A DNA stretch of 64,000 nt from Pseudomonas sp. Bout1 (lineage in GTDB: Bacteria > Pseudomonadota > Gammaproteobacteria > Pseudomonadales > Pseudomonadaceae). The notes beneath the pieces are model-generated. The model was given only the letters and a program-made list of their open reading frames with translations. It was not told where the DNA came from and searched no databases. The stretch is taken from positions 1,689,001-1,753,000 of the forward strand of contig NZ_JAVIWK010000001.1 in NCBI RefSeq assembly GCF_034314165.1, given 5' to 3'. Below, one piece after another: positions 43,763-53,399 of this stretch. The position numbers were made by a program, and so were the translations under genes. How positions within the stretch are numbered: the stretch's first letter is position 1; each line of letters starts with the position of its first letter.

Positions 43763-45136
43763 ATGAGCACGCCCTTTGCCACCCTGCACGAAGCCCACTC
43801 CTTTCTTGAGCAGAACCCGGATATCGAGATGTTCGAGCTGTTCATCCTCGACAACAACGGTGTGCCTCGCGGCAAGCTGCTGCACCGCGATGAGTTGTTG
43901 GCGGTCTATGAAAGTGGCCGGCCGCTGCCGAGTACCATCCTTGGCCTGACCATCAATGGCGACGACGTGGAAAACTCCGGGCTGGTCTGGGAAGTCGGCG
44001 ATATCGACTGCCGCGCCTACCCGGTCAGCGGCAGTTTGCAGCGCATGCCGTGGCGGTTGATCCCGACGGCGGCGGTGCAAGTCAGCATGCACCCCACCGA
44101 AGGCATGCCCGCTACCGTAGCCGATCCCCGGCACTTGCTGGCCAGGGTCATCGACGACCTCAAGGCCGACGGCTATTACCCGGTGATGGCGGCGGAGCTG
44201 GAGTTCTACCTGCTGGACCAGAAGCCCGACAGCAACGGCCGCCCGCAACCGGCACGGGATGTCGATGGCGGCCGCCCGCGCTCGACCCAGGTCTACGGCC
44301 TGCGGGAGCTGGAGCAGATCGAACCGTTCCTCGCCGACCTCTACAGCGCCTGCAAACTCCAGGGCATTCCGGCGCGCACGGCGATTTCCGAGTATGCCCC
44401 GGGCCAGGTGGAAATCACCCTGGAACATCGCAGCGACGCCCTGCAAGCCATGGACGAGGCGGTGCGTTACAAACGCCTGGTCAAGGGCGTGGCCCACAAG
44501 CACGGGATGACTGCGTGTTTCATGGCCAAGCCGTTTGATGACCTGGCCGGCACCGGCATGCACATGCACGTGAGCCTGGCCGACCGCGACGGCAATAACC
44601 TGTTTGCCAGTGAAGCGCCCGACGGCACGCCCTTGTTGCGCCATGCGGTGGGCGGCATGCTCAGTACCTTGCTCGACTCGCTGTTGATGTTTTGCCCCAA
44701 CGCCAACTCCTACCGTCGCTTCCAGGCCAACAGTTATGCACCGCTGGCTGCCACCTGGGGCGTAGACAACCGCACCGTTACCTTGCGGGTACCCGGTGGC
44801 CCGGCGTATTCCCGGCACATCGAGCACCGCATCTGCGGCGCAGACGCCAACCCGTACCTCGCGGCGGCGGCGATCCTGGCCGGTATTCACCGGGGCATCC
44901 GCGAACAGCGCGACCCCGGTTTGCCGGTGGAGGGCAACGGTTACGCCCAGGCCAAGGAGTTGCTGCCCACCGATTGGCTGACCACCTTGCGTGCACTGGA
45001 GGGCTCGACCTGGGCGCGGGAGGCGTTTGGCGCTGAGTTCCTCGGCGTGTACCTGGCGGTCAAGCGTGCCGAGTACCGCCAGTTCATGGGCGAGGTGGGC
45101 GAGCAGGATTGGCGTTGGTATTTGCACCAGGCCTGA
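43763..45136 (+). CDS. Glutamine synthetase family protein (PuuA/GlnT-like)
   Basis: 457 residues; ATGs at 43751, 43757 and 43763 are in frame, and I take the last. Beta-grasp N-terminal domain about 1-100 (MFELFILDNNGVPRGKLLHRDEL), then the catalytic barrel: AELEFYLLD, SEYAPGQVEIT, GTGMHMHVSLAD (ATP/metal), PNANSYRRFQANSYAPLAATWGVDNRTVTLRVPG. This is the gamma-glutamylpolyamine / gamma-glutamyl-amine ligase branch, not assimilatory GlnA. It probably glutamylates an amine for catabolism, but no puu partner is next to it. Confidence 0.85.
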   Translation: MSTPFATLHEAHSFLEQNPDIEMFELFILDNNGVPRGKLLHRDELLAVYESGRPLPSTILGLTINGDDVENSGLVWEVGDIDCRAYPVSGSLQRMPWRLIPTAAVQVSMHPTEGMPATVADPRHLLARVIDDLKADGYYPVMAAELEFYLLDQKPDSNGRPQPARDVDGGRPRSTQVYGLRELEQIEPFLADLYSACKLQGIPARTAISEYAPGQVEITLEHRSDALQAMDEAVRYKRLVKGVAHKHGMTACFMAKPFDDLAGTGMHMHVSLADRDGNNLFASEAPDGTPLLRHAVGGMLSTLLDSLLMFCPNANSYRRFQANSYAPLAATWGVDNRTVTLRVPGGPAYSRHIEHRICGADANPYLAAAAILAGIHRGIREQRDPGLPVEGNGYAQAKELLPTDWLTTLRALEGSTWAREAFGAEFLGVYLAVKRAEYRQFMGEVGEQDWRWYLHQA

Positions 45137-45279
45137 AGATGAAGCGTTGATCACAGACAGTTAACAGACAGCCAACCCGCGGGATACTGGCTGGCCGTGA
45201 GGACGAGGAGGGCTTCAACCTTTTTTTCACGAGCCAGTGGTTAAGCTGCGAATGTCTGATCCATTAACCGAGTCGTGTG

Positions 45280-45930
45280 ATGCAGTCGCAACCGCTGTCT
45301 TCCATCGAGATTGAATTTGCCGAACGCGTAGGCCAGGAGCATGCCCGGGTCTGTGCCGACACGCGTCCGCCTGGCCTGTTGCGGCGCCTTGGGTTGTGGC
45401 GCGATGAGCGGTTGGTGCGCCATGCGCTGAAAATTGCTGGCGAACCGGGGCTGATTCTCGACCTGGCGTGCGGCTCCGGGCGTTTTTGGCCGGTGCTGGC
45501 CGAGCACGGTAACCGGGTGATACTCGCGTCGGACAACTCCCAGGACATGCTCGACCACGCCCTTACGCACCACGCGCCAGCCTTGCTCAAGCGGATCAAG
45601 ACCTTCCAGGGCTCGGCGTTTTCCATCGGCCTGTCGGCCAATGCGGTGGACTGCATTTTTTGCCTGGAGTTGTTTCGCCATGTGCCGACCGCTGAAGGGC
45701 GCCTGGCCCTGCTTGGGGAATTTCACCGGGTCAGCCGCGACACGGTGATCGTCTCGGTCAACAGCGACAGCGGCTACCGCGCCGTGCAACCGGCCCTGGC
45801 GCCGGTCGCCAGCCATCGGGCGCAAGTGGAAGCGGAGTTTCGCCAGGCCGGGTTCGAGGTCCTCAGCCAACAGGAGTTCCTGCCGGGGTCGGCCATGTGG
45901 CGAGTCTACGTCCTGCGTAAGAGAGGATAA
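45280..45930 (+). CDS. SAM-dependent methyltransferase
   Basis: 216 residues from the ATG at 45280 (a GTG directly before it is in frame). A class I fold with motif I LDLACGSGRFWPVL at about residues 61-74, an acidic second strand (LASDNSQDML) and motif II DCIFCLELFRHV. The C-terminal strands are NSDSGYRAV and AMWRVYVLRKR. Substrate not evident; close to small-molecule or lipid-type methyltransferases by composition. Stands alone before rnd. Confidence 0.8.
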   Translation: MQSQPLSSIEIEFAERVGQEHARVCADTRPPGLLRRLGLWRDERLVRHALKIAGEPGLILDLACGSGRFWPVLAEHGNRVILASDNSQDMLDHALTHHAPALLKRIKTFQGSAFSIGLSANAVDCIFCLELFRHVPTAEGRLALLGEFHRVSRDTVIVSVNSDSGYRAVQPALAPVASHRAQVEAEFRQAGFEVLSQQEFLPGSAMWRVYVLRKRG

Positions 45931-46052
45931 GTCCAGGCGGCGGGACTATTCTTCAACATCTGTAAGAGTTTTCATGGCGGATGCTGTACTGCGAATGCTC
46001 GCAACTCCCTTTCGCGATATATACTGCGCGCCATTCTTCAAGGGAGAGCCGT

Positions 46053-47186
46053 GTGGCCATCGATATTCACTGGATCTGCGACAACGATAGCCTCGGCCAG
46101 CATTGCGCCGAATGGCAGCAGTTGCCATTCGTCGCCCTCGACACCGAATTCATGCGGGTCGATACCTTTTACCCCATTGCCGGGCTGATCCAGATCGGTG
46201 ATGGCGTTCGCGCTTACCTGATCGACCCCCTGACCATCGACAACTGGCAACCCCTGGCCGCCTTGCTGGAGAACCCGGCGGTGATCAAGGTGGTGCACGC
46301 CTGCAGTGAAGACCTGGAAGTGTTGCTGCGCCTGACCGGCAGCCTGCCGGTGCCGTTGTTCGACACCCAACTGGCAGCCGCCTACCTGAACCTTGGTTTC
46401 TCCATGGGCTATTCGCGGTTGGTGCAAGCTGTCCTCGACATCGAATTGCCCAAGGGCGAGACCCGCTCCGACTGGCTGCAGCGGCCATTGTCCGAGACGC
46501 AAATCAGCTACGCCGCCGAAGACGCGGTGCACCTGGCGGAAGTTTACACGCGCTTGCGCCCGAGGCTTTCCGACGACAAGTACGCCTGGGTATTGGAAGA
46601 CGGTGCCGAGTTGGTGGCCAATCTGCGCCGCGAAGTCGACCCGTACGAGGTTTACCGCGACGCCAAGCTGGCGTGGAAACTGTCCCGTGCCCAACTGGCT
46701 GTATTGCGCGAACTGTGCGCCTGGCGTGAACAGCAGGCCCGCGCCCGAGACCTGCCGCGTAACCGGATCATCCGTGAACACTCGTTATGGCCCTTGGCCA
46801 AGTCCCAGCCGGATAACCTCGCCGCGCTGGGCAAGATCGAAGACATGCACCCGCGCACCGTGCGCCAGGACGGCGAGTTCCTGCTGGGCCTGATCAAGCG
46901 TGCCGGCAGCGTCTCCATCGACCAATGGCCGCCGGCGGTTGCCGAACCATTGCCGGTAGACGCCGCCACGCTGATCAAGCACCTGCGCGCCCTGGGCCAG
47001 GCCGAGGCTGAACGCCTGGACATGGCGCCGGAACTGATGCTGCGCAAGAAAACCCTCGAAGCCCTGGTCAAGAGTGGCTACCCCGAGGGGCCTTACCAAT
47101 TGCCAGATTCGCTGCGTGGCTGGCGCCGCGAGTTGATGGGCCAGGCGCTGCTGGACAGCCTGGCCACCGCCGGAGAACAGCCTTGA
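46053..47186 (+). CDS. rnd: Ribonuclease D
   Basis: 377 residues. DEDD exonuclease residues Asp30, Glu32, Asp87 and Asp157 (with Tyr153, DEDDy subtype), then two HRDC-type domains in the C-terminal half. It trims the 3' ends of tRNA precursors and other small RNAs. The GTG at 46053 follows AGGGAG at the right distance; the open frame extends upstream to 45981 but without a site. It overlaps ycgL by 4 bases, so the two are translationally coupled, as in other gamma-proteobacteria. Confidence 0.93.
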   Translation: MAIDIHWICDNDSLGQHCAEWQQLPFVALDTEFMRVDTFYPIAGLIQIGDGVRAYLIDPLTIDNWQPLAALLENPAVIKVVHACSEDLEVLLRLTGSLPVPLFDTQLAAAYLNLGFSMGYSRLVQAVLDIELPKGETRSDWLQRPLSETQISYAAEDAVHLAEVYTRLRPRLSDDKYAWVLEDGAELVANLRREVDPYEVYRDAKLAWKLSRAQLAVLRELCAWREQQARARDLPRNRIIREHSLWPLAKSQPDNLAALGKIEDMHPRTVRQDGEFLLGLIKRAGSVSIDQWPPAVAEPLPVDAATLIKHLRALGQAEAERLDMAPELMLRKKTLEALVKSGYPEGPYQLPDSLRGWRRELMGQALLDSLATAGEQP

Positions 47187-47476
47187 AACGTATTTGTTCC
47201 ATCTATCGCAGCCTCAAACGAAACGAGATGTACCTCTACGTGCTGAAAAGCGATGCCCTGGAGCGCGTTCCGGAAAACCTGCTGGCCGCCTTCGGCAAGC
47301 CGCACCATGCCTTTGACCTGGTATTGAGCCCGGAGCGCAAGCTGTCTCGCGAGGACATCACCGTGGTTCTGGAGAACCTCGAAAAGCAGGGCTACCACTT
47401 GCAGATGCCGCCGGCCGAGGACGAGTACATCGAACACTTGCCCGAAGAGCTGCTGCGACGTAATGACCCGATGTGA
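47183..47476 (+). CDS. ycgL: YcgL domain protein
   Basis: 97 residues of the YcgL family ([32 protein letters not shown], then [21 protein letters not shown] and [12 protein letters not shown]). The start is a TTG at 47183 that overlaps the rnd stop (TTGA). Structure known from E. coli as a small alpha/beta fold; function unknown. It is coupled to rnd, so a role in RNA metabolism is possible. Confidence 0.9.
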   Translation: MKRICSIYRSLKRNEMYLYVLKSDALERVPENLLAAFGKPHHAFDLVLSPERKLSREDITVVLENLEKQGYHLQMPPAEDEYIEHLPEELLRRNDPM

Positions 47477-47483
47477 TCGGTCA

Positions 47484-47501
47484 GTGCCCCGTCCGGGGCA
47501 C
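47484..47501 (+). terminator. Hairpin after rnd-ycgL
   Basis: GTGCCCC-GTCC-GGGGCAC, a perfect 7-base stem 8 bases after the stop codon. No direct T tract (an ATTTTT run comes 17 bases later), so efficiency is uncertain. Confidence 0.5.
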
Positions 47502-47593
47502 ATTCATCAATGGAATTCAATTTTTGGCGACGCCCGCACGGCACAGTGACCTGGACCGGCGGCCGCCTGCAGTGTTTTTGAAAGGTTTGAACC

Positions 47594-48526
47594 ATGCGCG
47601 TTCTGATTGCTGAACACGATCACCCGCTGTACGCCCGGTTGCTGCGCGAAGCGGCGCCGGACCTTGAGGTCATGACCAGCGGCGACTCGGCCGAATTGTC
47701 GCGCCTGGCGGCGGATTGCCCGGTGTGGCTTGGCCAACCGGATTTGCTGGCCACGTTGCTGCGCCAGGGCCACCAGCCACAATGGCTGCAATCCACCTGG
47801 GCTGGCATCACGCCACTGTTGGCTGAGGGCCTGCCCCGGGATTACCGCCTGACCCGTGCCGTGGGCATTTTTGGCCAGGTAATGGCCGAGTACGTGCTTA
47901 CCTACATGCTTGGCCATGAGCGCGAAGTACTCGCGCGCCTGGTCAGCCAGGTCGAGCGCAAGTGGGACAACCGCATGGGCCAGAGCCTGGCGGGCCGCAA
48001 GGTGCTGATCGTGGGTACCGGTGATATTGGCCACAGCGTTGCGCAATTCCTGCAGCCGTTTGGCGTGGAGCTTTACGGCATCGCCAGCGAAGCCCGCGAG
48101 CAGGCGCCATTTATCGAAGTCGCCGGGCTGGAGCAATTGCCGCGCCTGGTGGGTGAGGTGGACTACGTGGTCAACCTGCTGCCCAACACACCGAACACCC
48201 ACGATTTGTACGACGCGGCGCTGTTCAAGCAATTCAAGCCGACCGGATTGTTTATCAACGTCGGACGTGGTGTGGCTGTGGTCGATGCAGACCTGGTGGA
48301 AGCGTTGAAGGATGGCCATCTGGCGGGCGCGGTGATCGACGTTTGCCGTCAGGAGCCATTGCCCCAGCGTCACCCGTTCTGGACCGCCTGGGGGCTGCTG
48401 CTGACCGGCCACAGTTCGGCGCCGACCTCGCCCGGGATGATGGTGCAGTTGTTTGTCGAGAATTTGCGGGCATACCAGGCGCAGCAAGCATTGCGTGGGG
48501 AAGTGAGTTTCGAGCGCGGTTACTGA
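47594..48526 (+). CDS. D-2-hydroxyacid dehydrogenase
   Basis: 310 residues. NAD(P) motif GTGDIG at 141-146. Catalytic Arg225 (INVGRGVAVV), Glu254 (CRQEPL) and His273 (TGHSSAP) are all present. Members reduce 2-keto acids such as glyoxylate and hydroxypyruvate; this short version (about 310) matches the GhrA-like group. RBS AAAGG precedes the ATG. Stands alone between rnd-ycgL and the effector-like ORFs. Confidence 0.88.
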   Translation: MRVLIAEHDHPLYARLLREAAPDLEVMTSGDSAELSRLAADCPVWLGQPDLLATLLRQGHQPQWLQSTWAGITPLLAEGLPRDYRLTRAVGIFGQVMAEYVLTYMLGHEREVLARLVSQVERKWDNRMGQSLAGRKVLIVGTGDIGHSVAQFLQPFGVELYGIASEAREQAPFIEVAGLEQLPRLVGEVDYVVNLLPNTPNTHDLYDAALFKQFKPTGLFINVGRGVAVVDADLVEALKDGHLAGAVIDVCRQEPLPQRHPFWTAWGLLLTGHSSAPTSPGMMVQLFVENLRAYQAQQALRGEVSFERGY

Positions 48527-48536
48527 TAGCGCGAAG

Positions 48537-48560
48537 GCCCGGCAACGCCTGTTGCCGGGC
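48537..48560 (+). terminator. Hairpin after the hydroxyacid dehydrogenase gene
   Basis: GCCCGGCAAC-GCCT-GTTGCCGGGC, a perfect 10-base GC-rich stem 10 bases after the stop codon. No T run; probably a terminator of the strong-stem kind. Confidence 0.6.
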
Positions 48561-48648
48561 GCTTACAAATTTCTGCAAACACTAATCAGATGTTCGTTTT
48601 GCAGGTCGTATGTGAGGCTCGTACCCCTTTCCAGATGGGTACATTCTC

Positions 48649-49377
48649 ATGTTGAATGCTGGCGCTGTATTCCGGTCTCCACGTGTAACTGCGCAACTTT
48701 CCCTGCTTTCCACCGAGCCGGCGGCGAGCCCCCCATTGCCCTCTGCCCTGGTCGCCGCGGCCGATGTCAACACGCAGGCCCGCGCCTCAGTCCCGCGACA
48801 AACCGGCCTCAGTGCGGCGTTGGGCGACCGCGCGAATCTACGGACCCTGGGCCGCAAGCTCGACGAAATTGCCACCCGTCTTGGCGTGAATGCCAGCCCT
48901 CAAGCGGTGCTTGCCGCGTTGCACACCACACCGATGCAGATACACCCCGAGTCGTCCTACCCGATCCAGTCGGGTAACGCCGCGACGGTAGAGACCTTTC
49001 TCAGAAGTATCGGCATGGGGTTGCCCACCAATCATTTTCAACTGAGCTGCCATGCCCACTCGATGAGTGACAGGGCACTGGAGCATCCGCTGGGTAATTT
49101 TGGCGGTGGGTTGTCCTGGCCTATTCCCCTGAGCGCCGGTGAGCGGCGCAGGGTGCTCGCGGCGGCCACCGACCATGGCAGCCAGAACCCCAATGCACCG
49201 CACATCGGCGCAAGCGTGGGTGTGCTGGAGTATCTGAACGCCAACCAGCCGCTGTCGGGCGAGGCGTCGACTGATCCTGCCAAGGCACTCGAAACCCTGG
49301 TCAGCTCCAACCGCGGACAGGCACTGGGGCAAGCCATACAGCACCAGCTGGGGGCATTGCCACCGATACCAGCGTGA
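48649..49377 (+). CDS. Effector-like protein, N-terminal piece (split gene)
   Basis: 242 residues, no signal peptide or membrane segment. The first 60 residues are Ser/Ala/Pro-rich and disordered, as in type III or VI secreted effectors. The remainder is helical with QLSCHAHSMSDRALEHPLGNFGGGLSWPIPL. It ends abnormally (LGALPPIPA). A -1 shift at 49365 continues directly as DTSVSEYALSAIHLLLD, the start of the next ORF, so the two ORFs are one coding sequence of about 1157 residues broken by loss of one G (CCGG to CCG). No ribosome-binding site is visible at the second ORF. I recognise no family for this part. Confidence 0.6.
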   Translation: MLNAGAVFRSPRVTAQLSLLSTEPAASPPLPSALVAAADVNTQARASVPRQTGLSAALGDRANLRTLGRKLDEIATRLGVNASPQAVLAALHTTPMQIHPESSYPIQSGNAATVETFLRSIGMGLPTNHFQLSCHAHSMSDRALEHPLGNFGGGLSWPIPLSAGERRRVLAAATDHGSQNPNAPHIGASVGVLEYLNANQPLSGEASTDPAKALETLVSSNRGQALGQAIQHQLGALPPIPA

Positions 49378-52121
49378 GCGAATACGCCCTGAGCGCTATC
49401 CACCTGCTGCTTGATCCCGAGTCCATCACGGCGCCGCACCGAAACCGCGTGGCGGGCTTCGACCTCGCCCAACAAGCCCATTGGGGCAAGTCGGCTTCGG
49501 CAGTGCTTGAGCACCTGAGCACTTACCTGTACGAAAATCACAAGACCAGCCCCGAGATGGCCAAGGCCGGCGCCTATTTGTTACTGGCAAGAAAAGCCCC
49601 CGAGTTTTTGATCAAGGACATCCCCGGCCGCGTGTCCTACGGCAGCCCGGCCTGGGTAAGCCTCGCGGTTGCAGCCGCGGCCGTAGAGGCGCAGTTCCCC
49701 GGAAAGGTGGCGCACATGACCTTTGCCCAAGTCATGTCCAGCGCGCAAAACGCGATCCTGACGAATCGAGCCGCCGCCGAACATGCACAAAAAGCAGCAT
49801 TAGTGGACTGGGCCGTGGTCAACGGGATCGTCACACGTCAGCCAGGTGATCGTTACAGCGACGATGAAATAGACCGTGCAAGGACGGCATTCAACGCACA
49901 ACTGAAGTCGACGCTTGCGGCGACCGGTTTATTGGAAGCCGAGATTCCAAGCCGTAAAGACATTGCGTTGGCCCATTTGAAGCAGCGGTTTGGCGAACAC
50001 GTACCTTTTGAAGAGAAACGACTGAAGGTTGTCGACTCGAAACAACCTTCAGCCCAACCGCTTTATGATCCGAACCGGGCGCCCGCCGGGCTTTTCTCGT
50101 TGCTGGACATCGCCATGAGCGGACTTGGCCAATACCCATGGGAAACCAGGGACCCGAGCATTGCCGGGGCAATCAAAGGCAAGAGCCTTGATTTCAGCGT
50201 GAATAAAATCTTCAACGAACAATTTGAACACGCAATCACTTCTCGCCAGCAAGGGGTTCGCAGCGCCATCAAGCACCTTGTCGCAACACTGCCATTGGTC
50301 GACCGGGAAAACCTGGAGTTTGGAAAGCTCGAGTTTTTTCAGAAAAACACTTATGAACTGGGCCTCGACTTCACCTCTAAAAAACGGCAGGGCGCGGAAA
50401 ACAAACTGTGGGTCAAGGCCACCGGAAGGAATGGCGACACCGTTTATGAAATTGATTTGAACGCAGGTGCAATCAAGTCGGTGCCGGCCTCTGAGTTAAC
50501 AACAAAACGCGAGCGGCAGGCCAACAAGGAGTTCAAGACGCAGCCCTTCAAGCCCAAGACCGTGAGCGAGGCTGCCCTTGGCCAAAAGAGCCGGGACGAC
50601 TTGTCAGCGCCGCCCTCCAGTTTTTCCAGCGCGCGAACGCAGCACATCGCCGATGCCTTTGTTGAGCATCTTGATCTCGACAGTGATGACGTAAAAACCT
50701 ATGCCCGGGGCGTGACCTCGTTCGATAAACAAATGGCAACCGAGTGGAACGTCACCAACTTTTTCCTTGACCTGATTCCGCTCAGATCAGCCATCGTGAA
50801 TTTTTCCAGGGGCAACTACCTGGAAGGGGCCAGTGACCTGGCACTGGATGTCTTTGGTTTTGTCACGGCGGGCGCGGGTTTGGCGGCGAAAGTGACGAAG
50901 GCGGGGGCTAAGGTCGCCAGCGCCGCCGCCAAGGCCATTCAAGTGGCAAAAGTCATCGGTGTGGCTGCCATTCAAGCATTCAACCCATTGGATGGCTTCA
51001 GCGATCTGGTCGCGGGCGGCGCTCGGCTTCTGGGTAAAGGCGCCAACTTTGTACGCGCGACGGGTGCAGAGGTGGTCAACAAGCTCAAGGGCGCGAGCGG
51101 CAGCTATGACCTGTTGAAGGCCGCCAGCAAACACTATGACGCAGCGGCGACGGGTACCTTCAAGGTCGCCGGGCAAAACGTTGATGGAGGCGCGGTACTC
51201 CAGGGCGGTCGATGGTATGCGTTCGATGTGGACAGGATGCGGCCTTATGGCAGCCCTCTTGAAGGCTTCACCGCAAAAACGAGTGCGATGGATGGGGCGG
51301 TTATCACGACACCCGCCGAGGCGGGCAGCGCCCTGAACAACCGGTTGTTTGGCGACTACAGCGTGGCCGAATCGAAAGTGGCCGGGCTTGCGCGCAACGG
51401 TCAGGGGGTCTATGTGGCGGCAGACGGTCACTTGTCCCATATCCGCCATACCGATACTGCCGGCAACACTGCGATCTACGAGGTGCGGCAAGTGACTCGC
51501 ACCGCAGACGGTGCCGTACAGGCGCAGATTTATCACAACAACCGGCAAACGCCGCTGTTGGTGCAGCACCTTCAGGGGGACCAATGGCAGCGCCTGGGGG
51601 CCCGCGGCGGAACCCCGCCTTCGGTGGCATCGGACCTGGGGCCAAAAATTGGCGCGGGCGGTGAGGCGGCGATCTACGAAAGTCTCGACGGGAAAAGTGT
51701 TTATAAGGACTATGGCCCTTCATCCATGACTCCTGCCGACGACTTTGTCGATAACGAGATCCTGTGCCTGAACAGCTATTACGGTGACGGCTTTGCAACG
51801 ACGATATTTGAAAATGGTCGCCGTTATTTGAAAATGGGCAAGCTGGACGGGGTGGATGTTAATACCCTGGCGAAGGGAAGTTTGCCGCCAGAGGCCAGGC
51901 TGTTACTGGATGATGCATTTCGGCGTATGGAACAGAAAAATCTTTACCACAACGATCTGCAGTTAAGTAATTTCCTGTATTCGGCGAGGGACAATAAAAT
52001 CTATCCAGTTGACTTGAACGCAAACGGTCTTGAAGACATGACACCGTTTCTCGCCAGTTTGTACAAGCGTGATAGAGACGAGCTGCGCAGGGCCTATTAC
52101 GCGCTGATCGCCAAGGCGTAG
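49374..52121 (+). CDS. Effector-like protein, C-terminal piece, with kinase-like domain
   Basis: 915 residues from a GTG that overlaps the previous stop (GTGA); no ribosome-binding site, so it is probably the continuation of the preceding ORF. Residues about 1-400 are helical and charged with no family known to me. A hydrophobic Ala/Gly-rich stretch at about 460-560 could insert in a membrane. A beta-rich part at about 580-740 follows (GTFKVAGQNVDGGAVLQGGRWYAFD). The last 160 residues have protein-kinase features: GAGGEAAIYES loop near 760, Lys in SVYKDYG near 777, the catalytic-loop-like H859-N-D-L-Q-L-S-N, and D880-L-N in place of DFG. This is like the compact OspG/NleH-type effector kinases. 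Secretion route unknown. Confidence 0.7.
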   Translation: MSEYALSAIHLLLDPESITAPHRNRVAGFDLAQQAHWGKSASAVLEHLSTYLYENHKTSPEMAKAGAYLLLARKAPEFLIKDIPGRVSYGSPAWVSLAVAAAAVEAQFPGKVAHMTFAQVMSSAQNAILTNRAAAEHAQKAALVDWAVVNGIVTRQPGDRYSDDEIDRARTAFNAQLKSTLAATGLLEAEIPSRKDIALAHLKQRFGEHVPFEEKRLKVVDSKQPSAQPLYDPNRAPAGLFSLLDIAMSGLGQYPWETRDPSIAGAIKGKSLDFSVNKIFNEQFEHAITSRQQGVRSAIKHLVATLPLVDRENLEFGKLEFFQKNTYELGLDFTSKKRQGAENKLWVKATGRNGDTVYEIDLNAGAIKSVPASELTTKRERQANKEFKTQPFKPKTVSEAALGQKSRDDLSAPPSSFSSARTQHIADAFVEHLDLDSDDVKTYARGVTSFDKQMATEWNVTNFFLDLIPLRSAIVNFSRGNYLEGASDLALDVFGFVTAGAGLAAKVTKAGAKVASAAAKAIQVAKVIGVAAIQAFNPLDGFSDLVAGGARLLGKGANFVRATGAEVVNKLKGASGSYDLLKAASKHYDAAATGTFKVAGQNVDGGAVLQGGRWYAFDVDRMRPYGSPLEGFTAKTSAMDGAVITTPAEAGSALNNRLFGDYSVAESKVAGLARNGQGVYVAADGHLSHIRHTDTAGNTAIYEVRQVTRTADGAVQAQIYHNNRQTPLLVQHLQGDQWQRLGARGGTPPSVASDLGPKIGAGGEAAIYESLDGKSVYKDYGPSSMTPADDFVDNEILCLNSYYGDGFATTIFENGRRYLKMGKLDGVDVNTLAKGSLPPEARLLLDDAFRRMEQKNLYHNDLQLSNFLYSARDNKIYPVDLNANGLEDMTPFLASLYKRDRDELRRAYYALIAKA

Positions 52122-52184
52122 CCATGCCCCTGCTGTGATGGCAGCAGGGTTTTGACGTGACCGTCAACGACTGCCAGAGCGTGT

Positions 52185-52784
52185 TCAGTCCTGGAGATTG
52201 AAGTCGCCTTCCGACACCAGCTCACTCAACGGCTTGCGTGGGCTCGGGGTTTCCCGGGCTTGCAGGTAGTCGGCCAGGGTGGCTTTATCGCCAAGCTTGC
52301 CAATCGCCACGGCCGCGTGCAGGGCATAACCTTCGGGAATCTTCAGCTCCTTGCGGGTCAGCTCCTGATCGAAACCGGCCATGCCGTGGGTGTGCCAGCC
52401 GCTGAGGCTGGCTTGCAGCGCCAGGTGGCCCCAGGCCGAACCGGTGTCAAAGGTGTGCCACAGGGCTGGGGTTTCTTCGGTGGCCCCAGGCACCAGGAAG
52501 TCGGTTTTCGACGCGACGATCACCAGGGCAGAGGCATGCTGCGCCCAGCCACGGTTGAATTCGTTCAACAGGCCCAGGAAACGCTCCCAATTCGGCGTGT
52601 CACGGCGCGCGTAGAGGAAGCGCCACGGCTGCGAGTTGTAGGCCGACGGCGACCAACGGGCGGCTTCGAAGAAGCTCAACAGGGTATCGACCGGGATGCT
52701 TTCGCCGGTGAAGGCGCGCGGCGACCAGCGGTCGGTGAATTGTGGGTGGATGGGGTAGTCGGCGACGCGTGGGTTGCTGCTCAT
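52185..52784 (-). CDS. Nitroreductase family protein
   Basis: 199 residues of the FMN-dependent nitroreductase fold. The start is the ATG at 52784. Phosphate-binding RWSPRAF and the SPSAYNSQPWRFLYARR segment, then ALVIVASKTDF and the late GYALHAAVAIGKLGD fit the family. RxxSPRAF at the start and ARETPSPRKPLSELV at the end are the usual FMN-contacting arms. Substrate unknown; many are quinone or nitro-compound reductases. Confidence 0.87.
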   Translation of the reverse strand: MSSNPRVADYPIHPQFTDRWSPRAFTGESIPVDTLLSFFEAARWSPSAYNSQPWRFLYARRDTPNWERFLGLLNEFNRGWAQHASALVIVASKTDFLVPGATEETPALWHTFDTGSAWGHLALQASLSGWHTHGMAGFDQELTRKELKIPEGYALHAAVAIGKLGDKATLADYLQARETPSPRKPLSELVSEGDFNLQD

Positions 52785-52937
52785 TGGGCTGATCCTGATG
52801 AAAAACCGGGGCTCAAAGCTACTTCGCCGCCGACAGGCTGACAAGTCTTGTTCTACCGACAGTCGTAAGCGCTTGGCCCCGACCGCCATGGGCACTAGAC
52901 TGACGGCCTTTTAACATACAGATACTGATGTAGAGCC

Positions 52938-53387
52938 ATGGCCGCCAAAGTCGAACCTTTCTGGATCCGCAAAACCCTCGAACAACTCGATCAGGATGAG
53001 TGGGAGTCGTTGTGCGACGGCTGCGGCCTGTGCTGCCTGCAAAAGCTCGAGGATGAAGACGACAACAGCGTCTATTACACGCGCATCGCCTGCAAACTGC
53101 TGGACCTGAAAACCTGCCAGTGCACCGACTACCCCAACCGCCGCGACGCGGTGCCCGATTGCATCCAGCTCACCCCGGGCCAGGCCGACCAGTTCAAATG
53201 GCTGCCGCCTACCTGTGGTTACCGGCTGGTCAGCGAACGCAAGGACCTGCCGCTGTGGCACCACCTGGTCTGCGGCGATCGCGATGTCGTACACCAGCAA
53301 CGCATTTCTCAGTCCGGGCGCATGCTCAGCGAAGGCAGCGTGCCCGAGGATGACTGGGAGGATTACCTGATTTTTCGCGCTGGCTGA
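52938..53387 (+). CDS. ycgN: YcgN family cysteine-cluster protein
   Basis: 149 residues, UPF0260. Cysteine-rich [12 protein letters not shown] at about 31-42, [25 protein letters not shown] and PTCGYRL form the conserved set, likely to bind an Fe-S or zinc cluster. Start ATG 52938. Followed 12 bases later by the exported protein below, so the pair is one unit. Function unknown, conserved across gamma-proteobacteria. Confidence 0.92.
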   Translation: MAAKVEPFWIRKTLEQLDQDEWESLCDGCGLCCLQKLEDEDDNSVYYTRIACKLLDLKTCQCTDYPNRRDAVPDCIQLTPGQADQFKWLPPTCGYRLVSERKDLPLWHHLVCGDRDVVHQQRISQSGRMLSEGSVPEDDWEDYLIFRAG

Positions 53388-53399
53388 AAAGGAGTGTGT

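Noticed and set aside
43460..45154. Long minus-strand open frame (564 codons) opposite the glutamine synthetase gene
   Set aside because: Mirror of a GC-rich coding sequence: rich in Arg, Gly, Val, His and Gln, with no domain; the plus strand encodes a clear enzyme.
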